Source: Limiplasma sp034927815 (lineage in GTDB: Bacteria; Bacillota; Clostridia; Christensenellales; Aristaeellaceae). Taken from it: a DNA stretch of 64,000 nucleotides. Both the position numbers and the translations under genes were made by a program. Shown in pieces: positions 15,825 to 24,220 of this stretch. Every line of letters starts with the position of its first letter. The first letter of the stretch is position 1. The DNA lies in contig JAYFPK010000016.1 in the NCBI GenBank assembly GCA_034927815.1, forward strand, positions 62,001 to 126,000, given 5' to 3'. The notes below the pieces were generated by a model. The model ran no database searches. It was given only the letters and a program-made list of their open reading frames with translations, and was not told where the DNA came from.

Positions 15825-16766
15825 ATGATTGGGCAACCTGTGCAGCATACTTTGCTGGAACGGCTGAAGCTGAGGCAGAGCAGGCGCAGAATGTTCGTGT
15901 TGGTCGTTCTGATTCCCGTTTTGGCCTGGTTTATGGTATACATGTTCATTCCCATTATCTCGGTCATCGTGTACAGCTTTACCAACGCCAAAATGCAGTA
16001 TGACAGCTTCAAGTTTGTGGGCCTGGGGAACTATATCAAGATGTTCACCGCGGATCCGCTGATTTCCGTTGCGCTTCGCAACACCGTCATGGCGGTGGTG
16101 ATCATATTGCCCAGTACGTTGCTGCTGGCCCTGGCGCTGGGGGCTGGGCTAAACGCCATAGGCAAAAGAAGCCGGGAAACATTCACCTTTGTTTATTTCC
16201 TGCCCTCCGTGATCCCGATGACGCCCATCGCGTTGGTTTGGTCCTGGCTCTACCATCCCCAATACGGCCTCATCAACGCAATGCTGCGCGGGATCGGCCT
16301 GCCTGTGCAGCAGTTTTTGCAAAGCAGCGCCCAGGCGCTGGTCTGCATCTGCGTGGTGCAGATTTGGTATACTTTTGGCTATTACGCGGTCATTTTGCTG
16401 GCGGCCATGCGCGGGGTATCGCCGGATATCCTGGAAGCGGCGGATATTGACGGCGCGTCTTCCCTGCGCAAGTTTTTCAGCATCACCTTGCCCATGATCA
16501 AGCCCAATGTCATTTTTGTGTCGATCATGTCAACCATCGGCGCGTTTATGCTGTTCACCCCCGTTGACGTACTGACCCTGGGCCGGGGCACCCCCGGCAC
16601 CAGCACAATGGTGCTCATGCTCAAGGTGAAAATCGACGGCATACAGCTGGGCGATACGGGGTACGCGTCGGCGATATCCATTTTGTTGCTTGTGATTATC
16701 CTGTTTGTCAGCCTGATCCAATGGATTCTGTCCAAGGAAGGCAAACGCGAGGGCCGCAGGGCATAG
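15825..16766 (+). CDS. Sugar ABC transporter permease (MalF/UgpA type)
   Basis: A 313-residue membrane protein with six hydrophobic segments; the first lies at about residues 27-48. The ATPase-docking EAA loop is visible as EAADIDGASSLRKFFSITLP (near residues 205-224). It starts at ATG 15825 behind GAGGAAAG. With the next gene it forms the channel for the sugar delivered by the family-1 binding protein. Confidence 0.88.
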   Translation: MIGQPVQHTLLERLKLRQSRRRMFVLVVLIPVLAWFMVYMFIPIISVIVYSFTNAKMQYDSFKFVGLGNYIKMFTADPLISVALRNTVMAVVIILPSTLLLALALGAGLNAIGKRSRETFTFVYFLPSVIPMTPIALVWSWLYHPQYGLINAMLRGIGLPVQQFLQSSAQALVCICVVQIWYTFGYYAVILLAAMRGVSPDILEAADIDGASSLRKFFSITLPMIKPNVIFVSIMSTIGAFMLFTPVDVLTLGRGTPGTSTMVLMLKVKIDGIQLGDTGYASAISILLLVIILFVSLIQWILSKEGKREGRRA

Positions 16767-16783
16767 AAAGGAGGGAGATTTCC

Positions 16784-17656
16784 ATGAAGCATGCCGCGAT
16801 GGTAGCGGAGGAGCAGAAGCCTGGAAGGCTGACGGTGGGCAGAATGCTCATGTATATCCTCCTGGTGCTGGGCTCGTTGATTATGATTATGCCGCTGTAT
16901 TGGATGCTCCTTTCCTCCATGAAGGGGAACACGGAGCTGTTCCGCATGCCGCCCACCTTCTGGCCGGAAAAAATGATGCTTGTGGAGAACTACGGCAAGG
17001 TGCTCAACGCCAGCGCCTCGTTCAAATTCACGCAATACTATGTCAACAGCGTCGGCACGGGCATTGTCAATACAATCATGAGCGTTTTTACATCGTCTTT
17101 GGTGGGGTATGTGTTTGCCAAGTATCAGTTCAAATTCCGCAATGTGCTGTTCATGGTCATGATGGCCTGCATGATGATCCCGTACGAAACGCTGATGGTG
17201 TCTGTGTACAAGATCATGATCGGCTTTGGATGGACCAACACCTATCTGGTGTTGACGGTGCCCTATTTCATCAATATCTTTGGCATATTCCTGATGCGGC
17301 AGTTTATGGTCGATATTCCCGACGATTACCTGGACGCCGCGGAGATTGACGGCTGCGGGCAATTCCGGACCTTCTTCTCCATCATTTTGCCGCTGGTGAA
17401 GCCGGCCTTGTCCGCATTGTGCATTTTCATGTTCATGTCCACCTGGAACAGCTACATGTGGCCGCTGATTTCAGTGCACAGCAAGAGCCTCTTTACGCTG
17501 CCTGTGGGCCTAAGCGCGCTGTTCAACGACCGTGGCCGCCAAATTGACATGATCATGGCGGCGTCCACCCTTTCCATTGTGCCCATTTGCGTTGTGTTCG
17601 CCCTGGCCCAGAAGCAGTTTGTGAAGGGCATTACCATGGCGGGCATCAAGGGATAG
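16784..17656 (+). CDS. Sugar ABC transporter permease (MalG/UgpE type)
   Basis: A 290-residue partner permease. ATG 16784 follows AAAGGAGGGAG; the longer frame from 16721 overlaps the previous gene and is rejected. Six membrane segments and the EAA loop DAAEIDGCGQFRTFFSIILP (near residues 186-205) identify the MalG family. It ends with the usual MalG-type tail KGITMAGIKG. No ATPase gene follows. Confidence 0.88.
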   Translation: MKHAAMVAEEQKPGRLTVGRMLMYILLVLGSLIMIMPLYWMLLSSMKGNTELFRMPPTFWPEKMMLVENYGKVLNASASFKFTQYYVNSVGTGIVNTIMSVFTSSLVGYVFAKYQFKFRNVLFMVMMACMMIPYETLMVSVYKIMIGFGWTNTYLVLTVPYFINIFGIFLMRQFMVDIPDDYLDAAEIDGCGQFRTFFSIILPLVKPALSALCIFMFMSTWNSYMWPLISVHSKSLFTLPVGLSALFNDRGRQIDMIMAASTLSIVPICVVFALAQKQFVKGITMAGIKG

Positions 17657-17687
17657 GCTTTTCATCCGGCCGGGTCCGGTCCGGTTG

Positions 17688-17716
17688 TTCACGGCGGGGG
17701 CAGAATTTGTTATAAT
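17688..17716 (+). promoter_or_regulatory. Promoter of the GntR gene with overlapping operator half
   Basis: A perfect -10 TATAAT (17711-17716) has TTCACG (17688-17693) 17 bp upstream. TTGTTATAA at 17707-17715 overlaps the -10 and repeats nine of the twelve bases of the operator at 14297, which points to autoregulation by GntR. Confidence 0.55.
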
Positions 17717-17764
17717 GGCTCGGATATGATAAAGCAGGATATAGCCCTGTGGGGAGGAAACGAA

Positions 17765-18502
17765 ATGGAGCACGCCGAAGCGGTGGAACTGAATAAGAAC
17801 CTGCCGGTTCCATTGTACTTCCAGTTGAAGGAGTCATTGCGCAAACGCATCGCCGCGCGCCAGTGGAAGCCGGGCCGTAAAATTCCTACGGAGACTGAAA
17901 TCTGCCAGATGTATGCCGTCAGCCGCATTACCGTGCGCAAGGCGCTGCAGGACTTGCAAAACGAAGGGTACCTGGAAAAGAGGCAGGGGATTGGCACCTT
18001 TGTCAAAAGCAATACCATCGAACAAAAGCTGAGCAAGTTCTATTCCTTCAGCGAGGAGCTGAAAAAAAGCGGCCGGGTGGAGAAAACGACGGTATACAGC
18101 TTTGAAACGGTTCCCGCGGACGACGAGGTGGCCGCTGGGCTGCACATCATGCAGGGGCAAAGCGTATACCGCATCCGGCGGATCCGCTCGGTGGACGGCA
18201 CGCCCTATGCCTATGAGATATCCTACATCCCGCACCAGCTGGCGGACGGCCTGACGGCGGAGATGGTATCGGGCAAGGGCCTGTATACGTCCCTGGCAAG
18301 CCTTGGCGTTACCGTGGACAGCGCGGTGGAGAAGCTGCGGGCCATCAACCTGGAGGAAGGAACGGCTGCGCTGCTGAAAGTGCGCGCGGATGAGGCTGCC
18401 ATTTTGCTGATCCGCACGGCGTTCTGCGGGCCTACGACGGTTGAATACTGCGTCAGCACCGTGGTGGGGGACTTTTTCAGCTACACGGTGGAATTGAAAT
18501 AG
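17765..18502 (+). CDS. GntR-family transcriptional regulator, HutC/UTRA subfamily
   Basis: A 245-residue DNA-binding regulator. Residues 12-75 form the GntR winged helix (PLYFQLKESLRKRI, GRKIPTETEICQMYAVSRITVRKAL in part) and residues 95-240 are a UTRA ligand-binding domain (YRIRRIRSVDGTPYAYEISYIP in part). HutC-type regulators sense sugar phosphates or amino-acid derivatives. ATG 17765 lies 7 nt after GGGGAGG. It sits between the sugar transporter and the catabolic genes, and TTGTTATAA-type sites precede both its own gene and the transporter operon, so it is the likely local regulator. Confidence 0.88.
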   Translation: MEHAEAVELNKNLPVPLYFQLKESLRKRIAARQWKPGRKIPTETEICQMYAVSRITVRKALQDLQNEGYLEKRQGIGTFVKSNTIEQKLSKFYSFSEELKKSGRVEKTTVYSFETVPADDEVAAGLHIMQGQSVYRIRRIRSVDGTPYAYEISYIPHQLADGLTAEMVSGKGLYTSLASLGVTVDSAVEKLRAINLEEGTAALLKVRADEAAILLIRTAFCGPTTVEYCVSTVVGDFFSYTVELK

Positions 18503-18618
18503 CGCCGGGATGATGGGAGGCCATCAAAAGCAAATGGGCCCCGGGAGGCGGGTGGTCAGCAAGAGCCTTGCGCCTGGCCTATGCTGGCTTGGAGAGCCAC
18601 AGGCGCGCACCTTGGATA

Positions 18619-20439
18619 ATGGATGAAGAAACGGTGGGGAAGATGACTTCGATCGCGAAGAAAAGCACAAGCGTGTTGTTAACCGAAAAGCCTGGAAAGC
18701 TGTTCCTCCAATATTTGTTCCCCAGTGTGGCGGCGACCATGATGGTGGCCCTGAACTACTTTGTGGATACCCTGTGCGTCGGGCAGAAGCTTGGGGAATT
18801 GGGCATCGCGGCGCTGAACGTTTCCCAGCCTACGCCGGGGGTATTGTACGGGCTGGGCTATCTGCTGGGCGTGGGCGGCTCCACCTTGTACTCCGCCTAT
18901 ATGGGCAAGGGGGAGGAGCAAAAGGCCAGAACGGTTTATACCACCTGCCTTGCGGCGCTTGTGGTCATTTCCGTGGCCCTTGGGGTGCTCGGGGTGGTGT
19001 TTTTGGGCAGCGTTACCACCTTCATGGGCGGCGTAGGGAGCTTGCAGCAGGGGGTACGGGAGTACCTGCTCTACGTCTTTCTCTTTGCGCCCTTCTTTGG
19101 GGTGGAAACCTTCATGGTAACCTTTGTACGCAACGATAACGCGCCCCGCATTTCCATGGCGGCGACCCTTTGCGGATGTTCGCTGAACATTGTGCTGGAT
19201 GTGCTGTTTCTGTTCGGGTTTGGCTGGGGCATCTGGAGCGCCTCCCTGGCGACGGCGCTGGCGGTGGTGCTGAGCAGCTGCATTTTGCTGGGAAGCACGT
19301 TTCGAAAGAAATCCGGACTGAAGCTTCTGCGGCGGGGCTATTCCTTCCGCGCCCTGTATGATGCCGGCAAGCTTGGGCTCCCAAGCTTTCTCAGTGAGAT
19401 TACCGCCTCGGTGGTGACGCTGGCCTTCAACAGCGTGCTGCTGCGCATTTCAGGGGAAACGGCGGTGGCGGTGTATGGCATCATCGCCAGCATGACCATT
19501 ATCGTGTCCAGCGGTTTGGCGGGCGTGTCCAACGCGATGCAGCCCTTGGTAAGCATCAATTCCGGAGCCGGCAAGCAGGCCCGGGTGAACAGCTTCTTGA
19601 AAATGGCGGTGGTCAGCTCGTTCTTTGTGGCGCTGCTTTTTACGCTGATCGGAGAGCTGTGGCCGGAGTCCCTCATCCGGATTTTCATGTCCCCGGACCA
19701 GGCCTTTTTGTCCGTGGCGGCGCCGGGCGTGCGGATTGTGTTTCTGTCCTACCTGGTGATTGCCGCCAACGTGCTCATTGGCGTGTACTTTCAGTCGGTA
19801 CAGGCCCCGGGGGAAGCGTTGACGCTGACGCTGCTGCGGGGCGCGGTGTTCCCGGTGATGACGGTGATGGGCTTCGCCATCTTTATGGGCGTCACCGGCG
19901 TTTGGGTATCCGCCATAGTGGCCGAGGTAATGGCGCTGCTGTTGGCGATGTGGCTGTATACGCGGGTGGCGATGCGGCTGCGGGAAAGGAACTATGCCAG
20001 CCTGCAGTTTTTTGGAAACGGCCGGGCGCCCCAGAACATTGAAAGCATCTTCAGCGAGCTGGGCGCGGATGATCTGTCCACCTTTGTGGAGCTCATTGAG
20101 GAATGCAACCGGGCGGATGAGAAAAACGAGGGCATACCCGCCTTCATCGGCTTGGATGATTTGACCCGGGATTATGAGGGAGACTACCAGCCCGCCTATG
20201 ATGACGAGGATATGGGGCTGCTGCTGGCGGTAGGCGCGTTGCTGTTTACCGACCTGTATGAGCAAAACGACCAATACATGCGGGAGAAGAAACTGGACGA
20301 GGCGTATCCGGCCGCGGCCCCGGCCATGGCGGCGCTGGCCCGCAAGTGTTTCCGTTTCCGCTACGATGAGGAGCATGATGAAAACACCATCATTCCTTAT
20401 TTAGGATATAGCGACGACGAGCAAAAGACGGAGGAATAG
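18619..20439 (+). CDS. MATE-family transporter with an unrecognised C-terminal domain (domain X)
   Basis: About 606 residues from ATG 18619, or 598 from ATG 18643; neither has a strong ribosome binding site. Residues 35-475 are a twelve-helix MATE transporter (LFLQYLFPSVAATMMVALNY; DTLCVGQKLGELGIAALN), a Na+- or H+-driven exporter of small organic compounds. The last 130-140 residues are soluble, acidic and unlike other MATE proteins: they carry GIPAFIGLDDLTR, ALLFTDLYE and PAMAALARKCFRFRY. The same motifs make up the free-standing protein at 21187. The stop is 1 bp before the next start, so expression is coupled to the first NodB-like gene. Confidence 0.8.
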   Translation: MDEETVGKMTSIAKKSTSVLLTEKPGKLFLQYLFPSVAATMMVALNYFVDTLCVGQKLGELGIAALNVSQPTPGVLYGLGYLLGVGGSTLYSAYMGKGEEQKARTVYTTCLAALVVISVALGVLGVVFLGSVTTFMGGVGSLQQGVREYLLYVFLFAPFFGVETFMVTFVRNDNAPRISMAATLCGCSLNIVLDVLFLFGFGWGIWSASLATALAVVLSSCILLGSTFRKKSGLKLLRRGYSFRALYDAGKLGLPSFLSEITASVVTLAFNSVLLRISGETAVAVYGIIASMTIIVSSGLAGVSNAMQPLVSINSGAGKQARVNSFLKMAVVSSFFVALLFTLIGELWPESLIRIFMSPDQAFLSVAAPGVRIVFLSYLVIAANVLIGVYFQSVQAPGEALTLTLLRGAVFPVMTVMGFAIFMGVTGVWVSAIVAEVMALLLAMWLYTRVAMRLRERNYASLQFFGNGRAPQNIESIFSELGADDLSTFVELIEECNRADEKNEGIPAFIGLDDLTRDYEGDYQPAYDDEDMGLLLAVGALLFTDLYEQNDQYMREKKLDEAYPAAAPAMAALARKCFRFRYDEEHDENTIIPYLGYSDDEQKTEE

Positions 20440-20440
20440 C

Positions 20441-21163
20441 ATGAAGAACTTCGACATCAACAAGTTTGCCAAAGCGGTCTGCAACGACAAGCGCACACTG
20501 GAGATGTTCCGCTATTTGGTGAACAATTCCTATATCCGGGTGGTTAACTACCATAACACCAACCTGCGCGACAAGGACCGTTTTGAAGCGGAAATCGCGT
20601 ATTTCAGCAGGTTCTTCTCCCCCGTCAACCTGGCGGATATCGACGAGTTTTTTACCACGCACAAGTGGAAGAAGGAAAAGCCCGGCCTGATCCCCGCCAT
20701 ATTCGAGGGCTTCCGCAGCCATTACGACATCATCGCCCCCATCCTGGACAAGTACAATTTTACCGGCTGGTTCTATATTCCCAGCTTTTTTCTGGATATA
20801 CCGGTGGAAGAGCAATGGGAGTACAGCAAGGAGCATGAGCTGGACGTAACCGAGCCGGAGATGTTCCCTGACAAACGCATCGCCATGACCTGGGACGAGG
20901 TGCGGAAGATTGCGCAGAAGCATGAAATATGCTGCCATACCGGCAATCATTTTCAGATCAGCAAGGATACCCCGGACGAGGACATGCACCGGGAGATCGT
21001 GGAATCCAAACGCAAGCTGGAAAAGGAAATTGGCCGGGACGTGGACGTTTTTTGCTGGCTGTACGGCGAGGAGTACAGCTACAACATCCGCGCCCACAAA
21101 TACCTGGAAGAGGCGGGGTATAAATACGTGGTCAGCAATCTGAAAATGGAAAAGATCCGGTAA
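20441..21163 (+). CDS. NodB-like (polysaccharide deacetylase fold) protein 1, altered first motif
   Basis: A 240-residue cytoplasmic protein (no signal peptide). The order YHNT (37-40), a strand-turn motif IFEGF (87-91), ILDKYNFTGWFYIPSFF, and CCHTGNHF (HTGNH, 166-170) follows the NodB fold of carbohydrate esterase family 4, in which TFDDG supplies the catalytic Asp and a metal ligand and HxxxH the other ligands. Here the His pair is kept but the Asp pair is replaced by Glu-Gly. It may act on a small amide or ester, or not be hydrolytic at all. A paralogue lies at 21593; each follows a copy of domain X. Confidence 0.6.
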   Translation: MKNFDINKFAKAVCNDKRTLEMFRYLVNNSYIRVVNYHNTNLRDKDRFEAEIAYFSRFFSPVNLADIDEFFTTHKWKKEKPGLIPAIFEGFRSHYDIIAPILDKYNFTGWFYIPSFFLDIPVEEQWEYSKEHELDVTEPEMFPDKRIAMTWDEVRKIAQKHEICCHTGNHFQISKDTPDEDMHREIVESKRKLEKEIGRDVDVFCWLYGEEYSYNIRAHKYLEEAGYKYVVSNLKMEKIR

Positions 21164-21186
21164 AGCAAAGAGGGGAGGGACACGGG

Positions 21187-21603
21187 ATGAAAGACCTGTT
21201 TGAAATTTTGCAAAAGATCGATGCCGATAACCGTCAGGCGTACCTGGACACCATGAGCTATTGTGGAACCCGGGTGTCGGCGGATGAAGGGATTCCTACG
21301 GTGATTGCCCTGGACGACCTGACCAGGCCCGGCTGCGACGCCGCCTTTGAAACCGCTGAGGCGGACCGGGATTTGGGCATGGCGCTCGCCGCCAAGGCGC
21401 TTTTGTTCACCAGCCTGTACGAAGCGAAGGAGAAGGCCGAGGACGACAAATATCCTTCCATCTGCCCGGCCATGAGCGCCGCCACGGAAAGCTGCTTCCG
21501 GCTGGAGTATCACAGCGATGGGGACTTTACCGCCGTGCCCTACCGGGATGTGGTGGGGCGGTTCATCCGCCAAGAGGACGGGGAGGTTCCCCATGAGCGC
21601 TAA
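21187..21603 (+). CDS. Free-standing domain X protein, homologous to the MATE C-terminal extension
   Basis: A 138-residue acidic, soluble protein of unknown function. It aligns by eye with the tail of the MATE protein: GIPTVIALDDLTR with GIPAFIGLDDLTR, ALLFTSLYE with ALLFTDLYE, and YPSICPAMSAATESCFRLEY with YPAAAPAMAALARKCFRFRY (20 residues each). The conserved core is GIP-I-LDDLTR, D-D-G, ALLFT-LYE, YP-PAM-A-CFR-Y. No signal peptide or membrane segment. It overlaps the second NodB-like gene by 11 bp. I do not recognise the family. Confidence 0.75.
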   Translation: MKDLFEILQKIDADNRQAYLDTMSYCGTRVSADEGIPTVIALDDLTRPGCDAAFETAEADRDLGMALAAKALLFTSLYEAKEKAEDDKYPSICPAMSAATESCFRLEYHSDGDFTAVPYRDVVGRFIRQEDGEVPHER

Positions 21604-22303
21604 CCCTTCCGCCTTTGGCTACGCAGGGCAGCAGAAATGGGAGATGCTGGGCCGTCTGGCTTCCGGGGGCTATGTGCGGGTGGTGAATTATCACAACACG
21701 AAGTTTCGGGACGCGGCGCGCTTTGAAGCGGAGATTGCTTATTTTGCAGAGCATTTTGCCCCTGTGCGGATTGCCGATGTGGACGAATGGTTTGAAACCA
21801 GGCGTTGGCCCAAGGAAAAGCCGGGGCTCATTCCGGCGATTTACGAGGGATACAGAAATCACCATGACGTGATTTTGCCCATTCTGGAAAAATACGGGTT
21901 TACCGGATGGTTTTATGTCCCCAGTTTCTTTCTGGACGTACCCGTGAAGGAACAGGCGGATTTTTGCAAGGGGCACCGGCTGCGCTCCACGGCGGAGGAC
22001 GAATACCCGGACGGGCGCTATGCCTTTACCTGGGACGAATTGCGCAGAGTGGCCCAAAACCATGAAGTCTGCTGCCACACCGGCACTCACTTCAACCTGG
22101 ATGAGGATTCCACCCCGGAAGAGATCCAAAGGGAGATCGTCGCTTCCAAGCGCAGGCTGGAGGAGGAGCTCCAAAAGCCCATTGACGTATTCTGCTGGCT
22201 GGGGGGCAAGGAATACGCCGAATACCCCAAAAGCCACCCCTACTTGGAGGAGGCGGGCTACCGCTATCTGGTGGGGAATCTGAAAATTCAGAAACTGAAG
22301 TGA
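21593..22303 (+). CDS. NodB-like (polysaccharide deacetylase fold) protein 2, altered first motif
   Basis: A 236-residue paralogue of the protein at 20441: RVVNYHNT, FRDAARFEAEIAYFAEHF, EKPGLIPAIYEGYRNHHD, KYGFTGWFYVPSFFLDVPV and CCHTGTHFNL all match. The TFDDG motif of true polysaccharide deacetylases is again changed, here to IYEGY, while HTGTH is intact. ATG 21593 has GGGGAGG 6 nt upstream and overlaps the end of the domain X gene. No signal peptide, so a cell-wall substrate is unlikely. The two copies could be subunits of one complex or act on two related metabolites. Confidence 0.6.
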   Translation: MSANPSAFGYAGQQKWEMLGRLASGGYVRVVNYHNTKFRDAARFEAEIAYFAEHFAPVRIADVDEWFETRRWPKEKPGLIPAIYEGYRNHHDVILPILEKYGFTGWFYVPSFFLDVPVKEQADFCKGHRLRSTAEDEYPDGRYAFTWDELRRVAQNHEVCCHTGTHFNLDEDSTPEEIQREIVASKRRLEEELQKPIDVFCWLGGKEYAEYPKSHPYLEEAGYRYLVGNLKIQKLK

Positions 22304-22322
22304 CGGAGAATGGAGAAGAGCC

Positions 22323-23213
22323 ATGGCTGAAAAAGTGAAAGTAGGCATTGTAGGGCCGGGCAACATTGGCATTGACCTGATGGAGAAGATCCGCGCAAAG
22401 GCAAAGCATTTGGAGCTTGCCATGGTGGTGGGGATCGATGAAGCCTCCCCCGGCATCCGCCGGGCGAAGGAGTATGGCGTGAGGACCAGCGTCTGCGGGC
22501 TTGAGCCATTGCTTGAGGATGAGGAGATCCGCATCGTTTTTGAAGCCACCAGCGCCTCCCAGCATCTGAAAAACGCGCCCCTGTACCGGCGGGCGGGCAA
22601 GAAGGCCTTCGACCTGACGCCGGCGGCTGTGGGGCCCTATGTGGTGCCTGTGGTGAATTTTGAAGAGCATATGGATGCGGACAATATCAACCTCGTCACC
22701 TGCGGCGGGCAGGCCACCACGCCCATTGTCCGGGCTGTGAGCCAGGTGCAGCCCGTACGCTACGCGGAGATTGTTTCCACCATTTCCTCCAAAAGCGCCG
22801 GCCCCGGAACCAGGGCCAACATCGACGAGTTTACGGAAACCACGGCCAGGGCCTTGCGGGAGCTGGGCGGCGCGGAGGAGGGCAAGGCGCTGATCATCCT
22901 GAACCCGGCGGAGCCTCCGCTGATGATGCGCAACACCATCTATTGCAAAACCAAAACGCCGCCGGACATGGAGGCCATCACCCGGTCCGTGAGGGAGATG
23001 GTGGCCAGGCTTCAGGAGTATGTGCCGGGCTACCGGCTGCTGATGGAGCCAAGCTATAACGAGAAGCTAGATTATATCGTCACCATGATTCAGGTGGAGG
23101 GCGCGGGGGACTGGCTGCCGGAATACGCCGGCAACCTTGATATCATCACCAGCGCCGCCGTGGCCATGGCGGACCGGGCGGCGGAGCGTATGAGCGGGGA
23201 GGGGCGGGCATGA
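22323..23213 (+). CDS. Acetaldehyde dehydrogenase (acylating), DmpF/MhpF family
   Basis: A 296-residue enzyme oxidising acetaldehyde with NAD+ and CoA to acetyl-CoA. The Rossmann motif VGIVGPGNIGIDLM is at residues 7-20, the catalytic Cys is in NLVTCGGQAT (Cys127), and STISSKSAGPGTRANIDEF and LDIITSAAVAMADR are family signatures. Usual family length is 300-315. The ATG of the aldolase gene overlaps its stop by 4 bp; in this family the two enzymes form a tight complex that channels acetaldehyde. The symbol is left empty because the DmpF and MhpF names refer to aromatic-degradation operons, and no aromatic ring-cleavage gene is present. Confidence 0.92.
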   Translation: MAEKVKVGIVGPGNIGIDLMEKIRAKAKHLELAMVVGIDEASPGIRRAKEYGVRTSVCGLEPLLEDEEIRIVFEATSASQHLKNAPLYRRAGKKAFDLTPAAVGPYVVPVVNFEEHMDADNINLVTCGGQATTPIVRAVSQVQPVRYAEIVSTISSKSAGPGTRANIDEFTETTARALRELGGAEEGKALIILNPAEPPLMMRNTIYCKTKTPPDMEAITRSVREMVARLQEYVPGYRLLMEPSYNEKLDYIVTMIQVEGAGDWLPEYAGNLDIITSAAVAMADRAAERMSGEGRA

Positions 23214-24220
23214 AGCGGAGCATTACCTTGGTGGACACCACGCTGCGGGACGGCAGCCACGCTGTTGCCCACCGCTTTACCCTGGAGCAGATTGCCGATA
23301 TTACCAGAGGGCTTTCGCAATCCGGCTGCAAGGTGATTGAATGCGGCCATGGGGACGGGCTGCAGGGCTCCTCCATCCAATACGGCTTTTCCGCCTGTGA
23401 CGAAACGGACATCATCCGCACCGTGTGTGAAAACGCCGGGGACGCCACGGTAGGCGTGCTGCTGATACCGGGCATTGGCACCATCGAAGGGCTGGAGAAG
23501 GTACGGGGCCTTGGCGTTGGCCTTGTGCGGGTTGCGACCCACGTCACCGAGGCGGACACCGGCGCGGAGCATATCCGCCATGCCAAAGACGTTGGCATGA
23601 AGGCCTTCGGCTTTTTGATGATGAGCCACATGAGCCCGCCGGAGGCAATTTTGCTGGAAGCAAAGAAGTTTGAAAGCTATGGGGCGGACGCGGTGTATCT
23701 GGCGGATTCCGCGGGGGCCATGGCGCCCCGGGACGTGACGGCCCGCATTTCCTTGCTCACGAAGGAACTGGGCATTCCCGTGGGCTTCCACGCCCACAAC
23801 AACCTGGGCCTCGCCATCGGGAACTCTTTGGCCGCCGTGGAGGCCGGGGCCCGGTATACTGACGCGACCCTTCGCGGGCTGGGGGCCGGAGCGGGGAACG
23901 CCCCCCACGAGGCGCTGGCCGCCGTGCTGGACAAGGTGGGCATTGAAACCGGCGAAAGCCTGTACGGCCTGATGGACGCCGCCGAGGCGTATGTAGCGCC
24001 GCTGGCGCAGATGGTGATTGACAAATACGCCTTGACCATCGGGTACGCGGGGGTGTATTCCAGCTTCTTCCTGCATGCCAAGCGGGCGGCGGAGCGCTAT
24101 GGGCTGGATGCCAGGGATATTCTCATGGAGTTGGGCCGGATGAAAACCGTAGGCGGGCAGGAGGATATGATTATCGACGTTGCCCACCGCCTGAGCCAGG
24201 AAAGGAAGCAAAACCCATGA
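23210..24220 (+). CDS. 4-hydroxy-2-oxovalerate aldolase, DmpG/MhpE family
   Basis: A 336-residue Mn2+-dependent class II pyruvate aldolase that splits 4-hydroxy-2-oxopentanoate into pyruvate and acetaldehyde. The HMGL-like barrel starts with DTTLRDGSH (residues 9-17), and the metal-binding HAHNN is at 194-198 in VGFHAHNNLGLAIGNSLAA. The C-terminal GYAGVYSSFFLHAKRAAERYG belongs to the domain that contacts acetaldehyde dehydrogenase. It is coupled by ATGA overlaps on both sides. The next gene encodes a dehydratase rather than the hydratase of aromatic pathways, so its substrate here probably comes from a sugar acid. Confidence 0.92.
   Translation: MKRSITLVDTTLRDGSHAVAHRFTLEQIADITRGLSQSGCKVIECGHGDGLQGSSIQYGFSACDETDIIRTVCENAGDATVGVLLIPGIGTIEGLEKVRGLGVGLVRVATHVTEADTGAEHIRHAKDVGMKAFGFLMMSHMSPPEAILLEAKKFESYGADAVYLADSAGAMAPRDVTARISLLTKELGIPVGFHAHNNLGLAIGNSLAAVEAGARYTDATLRGLGAGAGNAPHEALAAVLDKVGIETGESLYGLMDAAEAYVAPLAQMVIDKYALTIGYAGVYSSFFLHAKRAAERYGLDARDILMELGRMKTVGGQEDMIIDVAHRLSQERKQNP

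Noticed and set aside
22323..24220. Aromatic (phenylpropionate or phenol) meta-cleavage pathway
   Set aside because: Only the last two enzymes are present; no dioxygenase, hydrolase or hydratase gene occurs in the window and the neighbours are sugar genes.
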